Of a DNA stretch of 64,000 nucleotides, positions 21,183-31,230 are shown in pieces. The translations under genes and the position numbers were made by a program. Source of the DNA: Helianthus annuus. Its lineage: Eukaryota; Streptophyta; Magnoliopsida; Asterales; Asteraceae. Positions within the stretch are counted from its first letter, which is position 1. Each line of letters opens with the position of its first letter. The stretch spans positions 40,909,379-40,973,378 of the forward strand of contig NC_035444.2 in assembly GCF_002127325.2 (NCBI RefSeq), in the 5' to 3' direction. The notes below the pieces were generated by a model, which did no database searches, had not been told where the DNA came from, and worked only from the letters and a program-made list of their open reading frames with translations.

Positions 21183-21967
21183 TGTTGGGATTGAACCCTA
21201 ACAGAGGAACAGATAATGTAAAGCCAAAACCGGATCCCATCAGTGGACTCCTAATAAGCAGCAGTTTACTCTAATCTCTCCCCTTGATAGTGGTTATCTA
21301 ACAACTGATAATCCTAAGTGCTGCTCAACTACAACAACTGATAAACCAAACTCTGATGATTACCTAACAACTGCTGAAGACAAACTCTGTTGCTCTATCT
21401 ACTGCTGTTTCCTAAGTGCTGCTGAAGACTCAAGCACTGGCCTCTCAAAGACTGATCACCTTTGAAGAAAGCACTGAAGACTCAACATCTGTGCTAAGGC
21501 TACAACAGTGGAACGTGAAGCAGTAGTTTTCCTTATGTCTTGTATGTTAGTGAATATCAGATGTTACATAACAGTAGTTTGTATAGGACAGTATTTGTAG
21601 TTTGTTAGGTCGTTAGATGTCACTATCATGGTGACGTCAGCTGAAGTATATCAGTAGTTTGGTTTGCCTATAAGTATGACAGTACTCTGTACTGTTACAC
21701 TTGATCGTTTTGAGTGAGTTCTTCTCCTCAATTCATCCTTTCATCTTGTGCAACCAACTCTGGTGTATCAGGCTGAGGGGGAGTTTAGATTGTAAGCTTT
21801 TACTGTAATCTTTTGCTTCTTTGTAAATCATTTGACTCAATGAAAAGCAATTGTTTATCAATCTATACTTTCCTTTGAATGTGTTTACAAAGTTTGCTAC
21901 TCATTTCCGCTGCACTTATTAGTTTTATGCAAACAAACACGAATCATGACAGCCTCAGATCCTAACA
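21183..21967 (+). repeat. 3' LTR of the 14297-21967 element
   Basis: 785 bp, same ends as the 5' LTR, preceded by a polypurine tract at about 21171-21181 and followed by the AGTTA duplication. Confidence 0.93.
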
Positions 21968-22112
21968 AGTTAGCTGGTTATATCCTACGGATTTGGAAAT
22001 AATATTCTACATTGAATTATTAATTGCTTTTGTTGTCATGATTACAATTATGAAACTAAACAAGGGCATGAATTACAGCTCAAGTTATAGTACTAGAATC
22101 CAAGGCAAACTA

Positions 22113-22223
22113 TTTGGCATAATTCAAATCGGTTGCAGTTTCATAAGGTTTCTACCATCTTTCATTGCTGCCTCAGGCGTATATTTAGCCAAATGGACAC
22201 TTGATTTAACTGAAGATCCATGG
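22113..22223 (+). pseudogene. A-type cyclin C-terminal-domain exon fragment
   Basis: The reading FIRFLPSFIAASGVYLAKWT ... DPW closely matches the cyclin C-terminal fold of plant A-type cyclins, in which 'FLPSLIAASAVFLA(R/K)(W/F)TLD...HPW' is conserved (family knowledge). A GT splice donor (ccatgg|gttagt) directly follows the DPW codons, a plausible native exon end. Upstream residues back to 21993 are less like cyclin. The cyclin box with the CDK-binding MRAIL helix is absent, so this is a captured or decayed exon with no expected cyclin function. Confidence 0.8.
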
Positions 22224-23331
22224 GTTAGTGTTTGTTTTTATCTACTAATCACTGCTTGCATTTTAATTATATGAAAAGCATATGAGTTTGTGAAACCCAG
22301 CACGCACAATGATCTATGTTGCATTTGGCAACTTCACTTATGGACTGTAACTAATTTATGAACTGGCATTGGGACTTGAACCAACCAACAGACCGTTTAT
22401 GTGTGTCGTACATGCTGACATGGTTGGAGAGATGAACAACAATTACCAAACAGATTTATTTATACATTTCCTTTCAAATTTAACCATTAAACATTTGCTC
22501 TTGAAATCGGCCCTTAAACCAGTTCTGAACGTGGCTGAACATTGAGCTTGGGGTAGGCTCCCTTACAAAACAAACCAAGCCAACTCGATTAGGCTCGGGT
22601 CACCTTAGCTAGATTGACCAGGATCATTTATACATTATAAGGAATGGTATTTGGTGCAGGGTGTGATCGTCTAAGGAGTTAATGCGGTAAAATATCGGAT
22701 ATCGGTCAAGGACCGATATTTGAGATATCGTTTATCGTGGTGGAATATCGGTAATTTTAATATCATCCTAAAATTTATATATATATAATGCTTTTATGTT
22801 AATTTATATTTCCATTACTTTAATTGTAGGAGCACCCGTATAAATATAAAGATACACGTTACATCCGTGTCGGACAAGTGATTGGATGAAGCTACTTCTT
22901 GCTGGTAAGAGTTGAACTTAGAAATCATTGTACTATTTGTGTTGTTTACTGATACATTAAAAACTGCTCTAATTTGTTTCTTAAAAAGACATGTTTGAGT
23001 TTATACATATGTAAGCAAAGTTTTATATGAACTAATATAAATTTAAATAAGAATTTAGATACTGAAGTTTATATAAACTTGATGTCAATCAAAAGATGAA
23101 AACCATGACCTTTCGTTGATCTATTAAAGGTTCACTTGTATGTAACAGGTTTTTGGAAAGGGAAGTGATCACTCTGTTCGGCTATGGGTTTGTACCGGTT
23201 AGGGTGGTGTATTGTCTGTTTGGGACCTGTTTTAACCCTTAGACGTGAAGCCTAAGTTTGGAAAAGCCTAAAAAAATATGATCTACATGGGCTTCAATGC
23301 CGATAGATATTATATGTTTGTGTTAAGCCAT
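22224..23331. other. Helitron 3' part without recognised gene
   Basis: Contains a cluster of atatcgg-type repeats at 22693-22755, an exon-like segment at about 22830-22905 bordered by tag and gtaaga, and AT-rich DNA. Nothing identifiable. Confidence 0.35.
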
Positions 23332-23359
23332 CCGTGAAACTCGCGGGATCTTAGGCTAG
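23332..23359 (+). repeat. Helitron 3' terminus: hairpin plus CTAG
   Basis: The 5-bp stem ccgtg/cgcgg (one G-T pair) with a 5-nt loop is followed nine bases later by CTAG and a T. This is the canonical termination structure of plant Helitrons. Confidence 0.7.
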
Positions 23360-23944
23360 TTTAAAACTAAAAAAGGAAAAGGAAGAAAATTAGAACATCT
23401 TTACAAAGCCTAATGTAGAACCAATAATGGATAGAGAAGTTGATAATTAATATATATGAGTTTTTAGGATCCGTGCATTGTGACATGACTGTCAAACGAA
23501 CCAAAATAGACGTAAAACTATTGAAATTTTCATGAATAAGAAACACTAGTTAAAACAATAAAAAAAGAAAAATAATTTTAATCTAAAAAGTGGATAGAAC
23601 CTAAGAACTTAATCAATAATATTAAAACGAGAATTTAGAACCAGCGTGATATAACTGGACCGTTAAATTGAAAAAAAATAGATGTAAAAAATTGTTGAAC
23701 CAATTACACACGTTGTAACAATTAATTCGCAACTTGTAGACTTACGCAAAAATGAAATTTAAAAAATAAACCAGAAAGATGGTATCATTAAACCCAAAAA
23801 ATATAGGATTAATGCTAAAAGTGATTTCTATTTTTTTCATAAAGTTTATCTATATATAGTATCACTTTTGTTTCATAAACCTTTAAAAGATACGGTAGAC
23901 AAATATGATTATATCTTAAGGTGATTATTTATATACAAATTAAT
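23360..23944. other. AT-rich spacer, degenerate repeat
   Basis: No gene. It carries diverged copies of the 'cgtgcattgtgaca' and 'cacgttgtaacaatta' motifs seen at 5760-5960. Confidence 0.4.
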
Positions 23945-24142
23945 TATTTTATAAGTTACCCATGACATTATAGCCTAGTGGTATCTTGGTGGTGGGATAA
24001 GGCTTATGACCATTAGGTCATGTGTTCGATTCCCACAAAGGGAGTTTTTTTCCAGATTTATAAGATTTCCTCTTGAATTGGTGTGTAGGCATTATTGCCT
24101 AGTGGAGATGGATATGATCGGGTGGTTCTGCTGGTGACACGA

Positions 24143-24551
24143 TGTTAGTGCATCACGTCTATTGACTTCGTCTTGTATCATGTAATAGGATAGGATAGAA
24201 TATCAAGTGCACGAGGTTCAAGAAACGAAACTTGGTGGATAAGCAAGTAGTTCCGCTTATATGGACAATGTCCATATAAGCGAAACCACTAGCAAGTAGT
24301 TCCGCTTATATGGACGTGTCCATATAAGCGAAACCTCTTCCACTATATATAGGTGCATGTTTCGCTTATTCGGTACAGGGTTCTTCGAGAGTGTAACGAA
24401 GTGCTGCCGAATTGCTCTAAGGTTGTAAACAGTATTATATCAATACAAGAGCTATTATAATTAGTTTGAGCGTCTAATTCATTGATTCCGCCTATGGATT
24501 GGATAAACAACTCTTCTGATCGACACGTTCGGGGTCAACAACGATCCTACA
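24143..24551 (+). repeat. 5' LTR with tandem palindromes and TATA box
   Basis: 409 bp. Two adjacent palindromes (24243-24291 and 24292-24338), each built from ttccgcttatatggac and its complement, sit directly upstream of a TATA box (ctatatata, 24343-24351). This suggests a repeated promoter element or a cruciform-forming site. Confidence 0.9.
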
Positions 24552-24553
24552 AG

Positions 24554-24565
24554 TGGTATCAGAGC
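24554..24565 (+). promoter_or_regulatory. Primer-binding site (tRNA-iMet type)
   Basis: tggtatcagagc, two bases after the 5' LTR. Confidence 0.9.
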
Positions 24566-24864
24566 TTGGACATGAAAATGAGTGGTTTCGCTTCAAGGTT
24601 TCGCTCCAATGGACATGAAAATGAGTGGTTTCGCTAATCTGTCATTGTAGTTCCGCTTATTTGTCCAATAGGGGATCCGCTTATTTGTCAACTTGGGTTT
24701 CGCTCATCCGTTCCATCTGATTTCGCCCGTGTGTCATATTTCATTCGAAAGTGAACTTTATCGTGTCAAGATTAGTTCACGACAATCGAGTGTCAGTGAA
24801 TTTCAGATTTCTTGATACTGTTTAATCTGATTAAGTTTGTTTGTTTGCTTTCAGGTGATTAAAG

Positions 24865-27800
24865 ATGTCAAACAACGGTGAAGAGTTCTACAACACATTC
24901 TACAATGCTTTCACTTCCGAGTCGTCAGATAGAAGATCTGAATTGAAAGAAAATTCAAGAGAAATTTCGGAGAATTTGAAGTTTGAGAACATGTACGGAA
25001 GTCAACAGAAGCCACCAAAGCTAATGAAAGTCGAAGACTATAATTGGTGGAAAAACAGATTTGAGGGTTGGGTAAAAGCTTTCGCTCCTGAAAGCTGGTT
25101 AAAGTTGTCAAATGGATACATTGAACCAGTTAAAGAGGGAGGAGAGTTGATAGATCCAAAAGATTTCACTGACATTGATATAAAAATGTTGTAGCTGAAT
25201 ATAGAATGATCACATTAATCAAACAGTCAGTGACAGAGGATATTATCTCGTTACTTGAACAAGAAAAAATGTCAAAGAGTTTGTGGGAAGCGTTAGGGAA
25301 AAAGTGTGTTGGTAGTAATGAAATTGTCAAAAACAAAAAGAAATTGTTGCGTAAAGAGTTTGATTTATTCAGTTGTATGAAAAATGAATATGTTTGTAAA
25401 ATGATTGAGAGATTTGGACATCTGAAAATGGAGCTGGCTAGATATGAAATCAAATATTCTGAAGAAGAGATGGTGGATAAATTGTTTGATTCATTGCCCA
25501 ATGATCAAGATTGGCAATACTTCGCTCTAATGCTGAAGAATACAATCAGGGCTGATGATCTAAAAGTGGATTTGCTGATTGAAAGGCTTGAAAGCCATGA
25601 GTTGGAAATGAAAAGATCCAAAGTCAACAGTTTAGCTTATCAACAGAATGTGGAACTTTACTACAGAGGAAATATACCGCAGGCTGGATCTCCAAGAACA
25701 GCGTTCTCTGTAGAAAGATCAAATTCAGTGAACAATGAAAGTCTTCACAGTGGCTTTCACAGTGGATCTTCTTCAAACACTTCAGACCAATCTGCTTCAA
25801 AGAATCTATTCCAGTGTAATATCGCAGTTGATTTGAAGAATGGGCAGAATTTCAGCGAAGAGTCGGCAAAACAACAGATGGTTTTCTTGGCATCTGTTCT
25901 TGAATCGTATGAATGCCTCGTTGAAGGGAAGATTGGCAATACAAATTTGACGAAAGAAGATTATGATCAATTAGACCCCTAGGAGATGGAACTAATGGAC
26001 ATAAGATGGTGCATGGCCAGTGCGGTTCGTCGAGCACAACGGTTCATGGAGATCACAGGGAGGAAGTCAATTGGTGGACCATCTACCAAACTGGGATTTG
26101 ATAAATCCAAGGTGACATGCTTCAAATGCAAACAAAAAGGCCATTTCAAGCGCGAGTGCAGAAATGTGTATGCTGCTGATGATTCTGAGAACCCGTTCAA
26201 CGAAGATTACTACAAGAAAGCGATTTACCATCAGAATAAGTCTGAGCCACCAAGATTGAAACAGCCAGAAGAAAAATCAAGGGCTCTTGTAGTTATCTAC
26301 GACGATGAAGGATATGATTGGATTAAAGAAGTTTTACCTGAAGAAGATGCTGTTGGGTATGCTTTTGTAGCTAATGCTGATCCTGATAGATGGTGGAAAG
26401 CAGACTATGCAAGATGGGAAATTGGAAAATTAAACGAATCTTTCAAAGAAGCTCAAAGAGCCAAACGATGGAATGAAGAGTTGGAATGTTACATGGATCC
26501 ATGGGGTAATCCAGTTGTAGAGCCTTCAAAAGTGGATTTCAAAGCTGTAACAAATCTGCTTCCAAGGCAAGCTACTTTCAACACACGAAGATTATCTGAT
26601 AAAGAGTATTTGCCTGATTTGGAGAAGAAGATAAGAGAGGTTTGTGAAGCAAGTCTACCGAAGGTGGTAGAGATAAAGAAGAGAAAAGAAGAAGAGTTGA
26701 AGAAGATGATTGAAGAAGTTAAGGCTGTTGTGAAAATTGCTGCTGAAGAAGAACAGAAAACTGAAGAAAAACAGATTGCTGAAGAAGGGCAGAAAGTTGA
26801 AAAAGAAAAGAAGATCGAGGAAGCACTTAAGGAAGAAAAAGAGGAGAAAACAGTGGAAGATCAGAAAGCTGAAACAGAAGAATCGGTGCTAGAAGAGACT
26901 GAGGTTAGAGAATCTTCTGACCTATTGAATGCTAAAACTGTCAATGAAAAAGAAAACAAGTGCAGGAATTGCATAGAAATGTGCAAAGCCTGTACTAAAA
27001 AAGATGATATCATAAAAACAAAAGACAGTGACATAGTTAAACTTGAAGATGTTTTCACAACAAAATGTAAAGAAATGATTCAAACAGAAGAAATTTTGAA
27101 AATGAAAGTTGAAAAACTGACACAGAAATGTCAAGGTCTTGAAAATGATAATGAGGTTCATCGACAATTGTGTACAGCAAAATGTGTCGATTGTGTTGAA
27201 AAAGAAACTAAATTTCAGGATTTACAAAAACAGTATGATTCTTTAAAATGGTCGAGTCAGAGAGTACAAGAAGCTTATGATACTTTGAAAAGCCAAGTCA
27301 AAAGTTTTGATCAAAGATTGTCTGAAACTTTAGTCACTAAAGAAATGTATGAAAGAAAGTTTAAAGAAAAGCAAATTGAATTGAACAAATGTGTTGATGA
27401 GATTGCTAATCTTAAACAAGTCTTGGCTGAAAAAGAAAAGACTGTTACGAAACTTCAAAGTTATCATAACTCTTCGTACATTCTCGAACGCATTTTCAAC
27501 ATCACACCAGATGACAAAGATACTAACAATTGCAAAAAGGGTATTGGTTCAGAATTTCATCAGGTACCACCACCATTGAGAAACAATTATACTTTTTATG
27601 ATGAGGAAAATGTGGCAAAGGGTTTGAACATAGCTGACCAATTACCTGAAAGTATCGATGTGACTTACACCAAATCTGATGATGCTGATGATTCAGAGGT
27701 GGTAAGTAAGGTGGTTGATAGTGTTTTGAAAGATGAGTCTGTAAAAGGTAAGTCTGCATCACAGGATGAAGATGAAGGAAATCTTCATGATGGTTATCTG

Positions 27801-28723
27801 AAAAACACAAAATCCGAGAAAAATTTGAATGATGATTCAAAGGGATTGGTTTATACCATGATTGGATCGGACAAATTATTCTTAGATGTTGTATTCCTGA
27901 TTCAGAATGTGATTTCAGAAAAGGTAGATAAAGTTTTCAAAATGGTTGAGATTCAAAAGTCTGAGATTCCGAAGTTTACTGGTAAAGGTCATAAGTCTTT
28001 TTATAACAAACCTGGTTCTAAGAAGAAAAACATGAAGGCTGGTTTGGGTTATAAAAGAAAACAGAAGTGGAATCCAAGTAAACAACAAAAGATGAGTTTT
28101 GTTCAAGGGAAAAACTTGAAAGAAGAGGAAAAACTCAAATTTGGACAACAGTCTAATGAGGAGTTTGAGGCTTTGAAAAGAAAACAACAACAGGCCAAGT
28201 GTGTTTCAAATGTGACCAAATTGGACATGTTGCACGAAAGTGTCCAAATCCAAAGCCTGTTGATGTTGAAAAACAGAAATTTGAGAGTGTGAAATCGAGG
28301 TCAACAAGATTTGATTCGAAACAAACTTGGAGGTACAATACGAACAAGTTTGCTTCAAATCAAAACTGGAAATCAAACCTAAACAGGTTCGATCCAAGAC
28401 AGACCTGGAATTCTCACACACCCAGATTCAGAACAACACAGAGTTGGAGAACATCTGTTGATATGACAAAACCTCAAGAGTTTTGGAAACCTAAAAATGT
28501 TGTTCAAAATCAAAAGGGTCAAAAAGGAACAAACTTTTACAAAAGAGGTACTCCAAAAGATCAAGTGTGGAGTGCTAAGAAACAAGTGTCGTCGGTAAAA
28601 GATGAAAAAGTTGAGATCAAAGCTGGAAATATTTTAAATGACAAAGATTTTCCAAAATTGAATGCAAATTATTGTGTTGAAATGCCTAAGGTCCAACAGA
28701 CCTGGGCTAAATTGTTCAAATGA
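24865..28723 (+). pseudogene. Long gag-like protein with two zinc knuckles, three lesions
   Basis: It starts at ATG 24865 (MSNNGEEFYNTFYNAF; QKPPKLMKVEDYNWWKNRFE, the copia gag N-terminal motif). A one-base loss near 25190-25205 shifts the frame. An in-frame TAG at 25980-25982 replaces a Glu codon, judged against the sister element at 59367-61070. The first zinc knuckle CFKCKQKGHFKREC lies near 26120-26160. A long acidic, Lys/Glu-rich coiled-coil region follows (26640-27440). A second one-base loss near 28195 precedes a second knuckle, CFKCDQIGHVARKC, at 28202-28243. The reading ends at 28723 with a basic tail. Gag would form the virus-like particle and bind RNA in the cytoplasm. The intact protein would be about 1,280 residues, far longer than ordinary copia gag. 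Confidence 0.88.
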
Positions 28724-30753
28724 TTGATAAAGTTTTAAATGTGCAGGTGCTCAACGAAGCTGACGATTGTGAGAATGATAGCTGGAGCAACCTGGCACAG
28801 GAGGAGGTTGCAGTACCCTGGTTTGGTTGAACAGGGAGTTTAGTTTGATTGTTGTTTGTACATAAATAAACAATATTCTCAAAACTCTAAAAACTTGAAA
28901 AATTAAAAAAAAACTAAAAATATGTTTGTTTTTAATTTTGTTAGAATAAAAGTTGATTGAATACGCCGAAACCCTCACGGCTGAACAAACATGATTACAT
29001 TCATCAGATTAAAAAACAGTTTTCAAACTGTAAAAAAATCAATGTGTTGTAAATCATGGGGGTAATTACTGCTTTTAATAAATTTCAGTGCATAGTTAGC
29101 TGAAAATGGATGGCGAGACAAAGCTATCAGTGTCGGTTTGTCAAATTTCCTATAATGGTTTTGCATTTTAGGGGGAGAAAATTTGTTAGAAAATACAAAA
29201 ACATTAGGAAATTTGAAAAAGTCAAAAACATGATAAAATTCAAAAATTTGAGTTTTGCGTAAAAAGAGGATATGATAGAACATCAGTAGACAGTTATCGT
29301 ACGCTAAAGATTTGTAACGTATAAAGAGTTAAACAGTTTTACTGATGGTATGTTGATAGATTTTTACACATTTAGTAGATTTATTCGGGATATAAACTTA
29401 AAATTTCAAACTTGTGAAGTTTGTGGGGAACACTACTTGGATATATAGGTAACCCCTGAAATCTCGTTTGAAAGGTCTCTTATTTTGAGTTACTAGGTTT
29501 TTATACTCGTTGATGTCTGGGGTATTATTCCGGGACTTCTGCTAAACGGAAGTTCTGACCTAGTCCTTGGATAATGCTTTGCCTGAAATGCTTGAAACAT
29601 AGCATTAGCCCTCAGTTGATTAGACAATAAAATTGATAATCTTCTGTTGTAGCTAAAAGATCCTCTAAAGGGGACAAATTGCAAAAGTCGAAACTGATAT
29701 CTCTCTGCGTATACGGAAGTATCGACCTGAGATCCCTCAGTCCTCGCATTCCCTAAATTATGTACAGACATCATTGTAGTATAATCACCTGTATGTCTTA
29801 ATGTTGAGATTCTGGATACGGGAGTATATTCAAGAGGTGGGACACATGAATGAACTAAGTTCATAAGACATCTAAATAGTATCCTGAGTAAATTGAAAAT
29901 TGTGTGAGAATTTAGAAACAGTCTATGTGAATTGTTTAATTCTGAGTATGATTTAAAGCTTAACGGTACTTGTGACTTGTCAAAACTGATATGATCCTCT
30001 ATCGCATTCTCAAACAAAAATATTGTTTGTAAATATGTTTGTACATATTTCTTGCTGCTTTATATTTTCAGAAAATACAAAAAGATTTTGACTTCTGCGT
30101 TATTTTCGACAACCGATGTCTGACTTGCTGAGTTTCAAAATCTATAGTAAGCAGATTGTGTTTCTGAAAATAAAACAAGTTCATTAATTTGAAACTTGAT
30201 ATTAAAAATCAAAAATTTCAAAAACAGTTTGTGATATCTCCAAGATCATTAACTTGAACTTGGATGATAAACTGTGAGGGAGTTGGATTCTTTAATGCTG
30301 CCATATCTGTAAAGTTGGTTGATAGGGGGAGTGGATTAGAGAATTTGATTGATGGTTTTAAAATGTTGTTACTCATATAGTGTTTGAGTGATTGCAGGAG
30401 AAGATAGTCCAGATTACGATCCCGGAAGCAAAGACTGAGGGGGAGTCTGAAGACAAGCTGAAACTAAGGATGAGCTTGTAGCTGGAAAGCTAGGTGTCGA
30501 TCCCTAAAAGCACGGAAGCTTGACGAGAGGGGGAGCCTGCTGATGATGAAGATGTTGATGTTGAAGCTGCTGATGATAAAGCTAGTGATGAGATTCTAGT
30601 GAAAGAGTTAAAGAGAGAAGCTGATAAAAGAGAAAGAGTGATGGATGTTTACACTGTTACAACTTGAAAAGAGAAGGCAAAATGATCAAGACCGAAGAGG
30701 TGGCATAACAGAGATTAGTCACTGAAGACTTCGTCAATATCCGAGGGGGAGTC
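28724..30753. other. Conserved 3' non-coding block of the gag-only element
   Basis: Where pol would be expected there is no pol frame. The section 29400-29850 matches, in the same element orientation, 55950-56420 of the second gag-only element, with long identical runs. It contains a 52-nt hairpin (29524-29575). A minus-strand frame at 29493-30017 overlaps the block. Small purine-rich direct motifs 'gagggggag' and 'gaggggga' occur near 30437, 30527 and 30742. Confidence 0.8.
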
Positions 30754-31162
30754 TTTTAGTGCATCACGTCTATTGACTTCGTCTTGTATCATGTAATAGG
30801 ATAGGATAGAATATTCAGTGCACGAGGTTCGAGAAACGAAACTTGGTGGATAAGCAAGTAGTTCCGCTTATATGGACAATGTCCATATAAGCGAAACCAC
30901 TAGCAAGTAGTTCCGCTTATATGGACGTGTCCATATAAGCGAAACCTCTTCCACTATATATAGGTGCATGTTTCGCTTATTCGGTACAGGGTTCTTCGAG
31001 AGTGTAACGAAGTGCTGCCGAATTGCTCTAAGGTTGTAAACAGTATTATATCAATACAAGAGCTATTATAATTAGTTTGAGCGTCTAATTCATTGATTCC
31101 GCCTTTGGATTGGATAAACAACTCTTCTGATCGACTCGTTCGGGGTCAACAACGATCCTACA
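30754..31162 (+). repeat. 3' LTR of the 24143-31162 element
   Basis: 409 bp. Carries the same tandem palindromes (about 30854-30949) and TATA box as the 5' LTR. Its first two bases are TT instead of TG. Confidence 0.92.
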
Positions 31163-31230
31163 CACGATGATACTCCAGTGGTTCGTCAGTGATCCAAATT
31201 TGCCGTTCAAAAAAAATATTTTATAAGTTA

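Larger units (their letters stand above)
14297..21967 (+). mobile_element. LTR retrotransposon without gag or pol, TSD AGTTA
   Basis: Two 785-bp LTRs (14297-15081 and 21183-21967) start TGTTGGGATT and end CCTAACA. By eye they differ at six positions, under 1 percent. AGTTA flanks both sides (14292-14296 and 21968-21972). An iMet-type PBS follows the 5' LTR and a polypurine tract (agggggaga) precedes the 3' LTR. These features place it among copia-like elements. The 6.1-kb interior has a 1.9-kb untranslated leader and one long coding region (17030-21146) split by a frame change. No protease, integrase, reverse transcriptase, RNase H or zinc-knuckle gag is seen. LTR similarity indicates recent insertion, so it must have been mobilised by enzymes from other elements. 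Confidence 0.93.
6107..23359 (+). mobile_element. Proposed non-autonomous Helitron with captured gene fragments and nested insertions
   Basis: The left end starts TCTACTACTTCTAATAAAG directly after an A. The right end is CTAG at 23356-23359 followed by T, and nine bases before it is a GC-rich hairpin: ccgtg at 23332-23336, loop aaact, cgcgg at 23342-23346. Plant Helitrons start with TC, end in CTRR behind such a hairpin and insert between A and T, so all three hallmarks fit. No Rep/helicase frame is visible, so it would be non-autonomous. Inside are the 3' exons of a COBW gene, an A-type cyclin exon and other exon-like pieces. Subtracting the nested Pack-MULE and LTR element leaves about 8.4 kb. 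The two ends could instead belong to different Helitrons, because a second Helitron-like 5' region lies near 8440. Confidence 0.6.
24143..31162 (+). mobile_element. Gag-only Ty1/copia-like retrotransposon, TSD CACGA
   Basis: LTRs of 409 bp lie at 24143-24551 and 30754-31162. By eye they differ at about six positions, including the first bases (TG at the 5' LTR, TT at the 3' LTR). CACGA flanks both ends (24138-24142, 31163-31167). The PBS tggtatcagagc is at 24554-24565. A polypurine tract (gagggggag) precedes the 3' LTR. The only coding region is a long gag-like gene (24865-28723). No pol frame is seen in the following 2 kb, which is a conserved non-coding block shared with the element at 54738. 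It is a non-autonomous element with recently damaged gag, inserted in a SINE. Confidence 0.93.
23959..31216 (+). mobile_element. tRNA-derived SINE, split by a copia element
   Basis: The SINE consists of 23959-24142 plus 31168-31216, about 233 bp when the insertion is ignored. Its head carries a pol III A-box-like tagcctagtggtatcttgg and a B-box tgttcgattcc. Its tail is gccgttcaaaaaaaa. A 14-bp direct duplication, tattttataagtta, flanks it at 23945-23958 and 31217-31230, as expected for LINE-mediated insertion. It is tRNA-like only in its head and so is not a tRNA gene. Confidence 0.9.

Noticed and set aside
23959..24050. tRNA gene suggested by A-box and B-box-like sequence
   Set aside because: No cloverleaf or 3' acceptor closure could be drawn, and the segment is the head of a SINE with a poly-A tail and a 14-bp TSD.
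28724..30753. Hidden or decayed pol gene after gag
   Set aside because: No frame shows integrase, RT or RNase H motifs even in pieces, and the same region of the sister element also lacks them. A profile search would be decisive.
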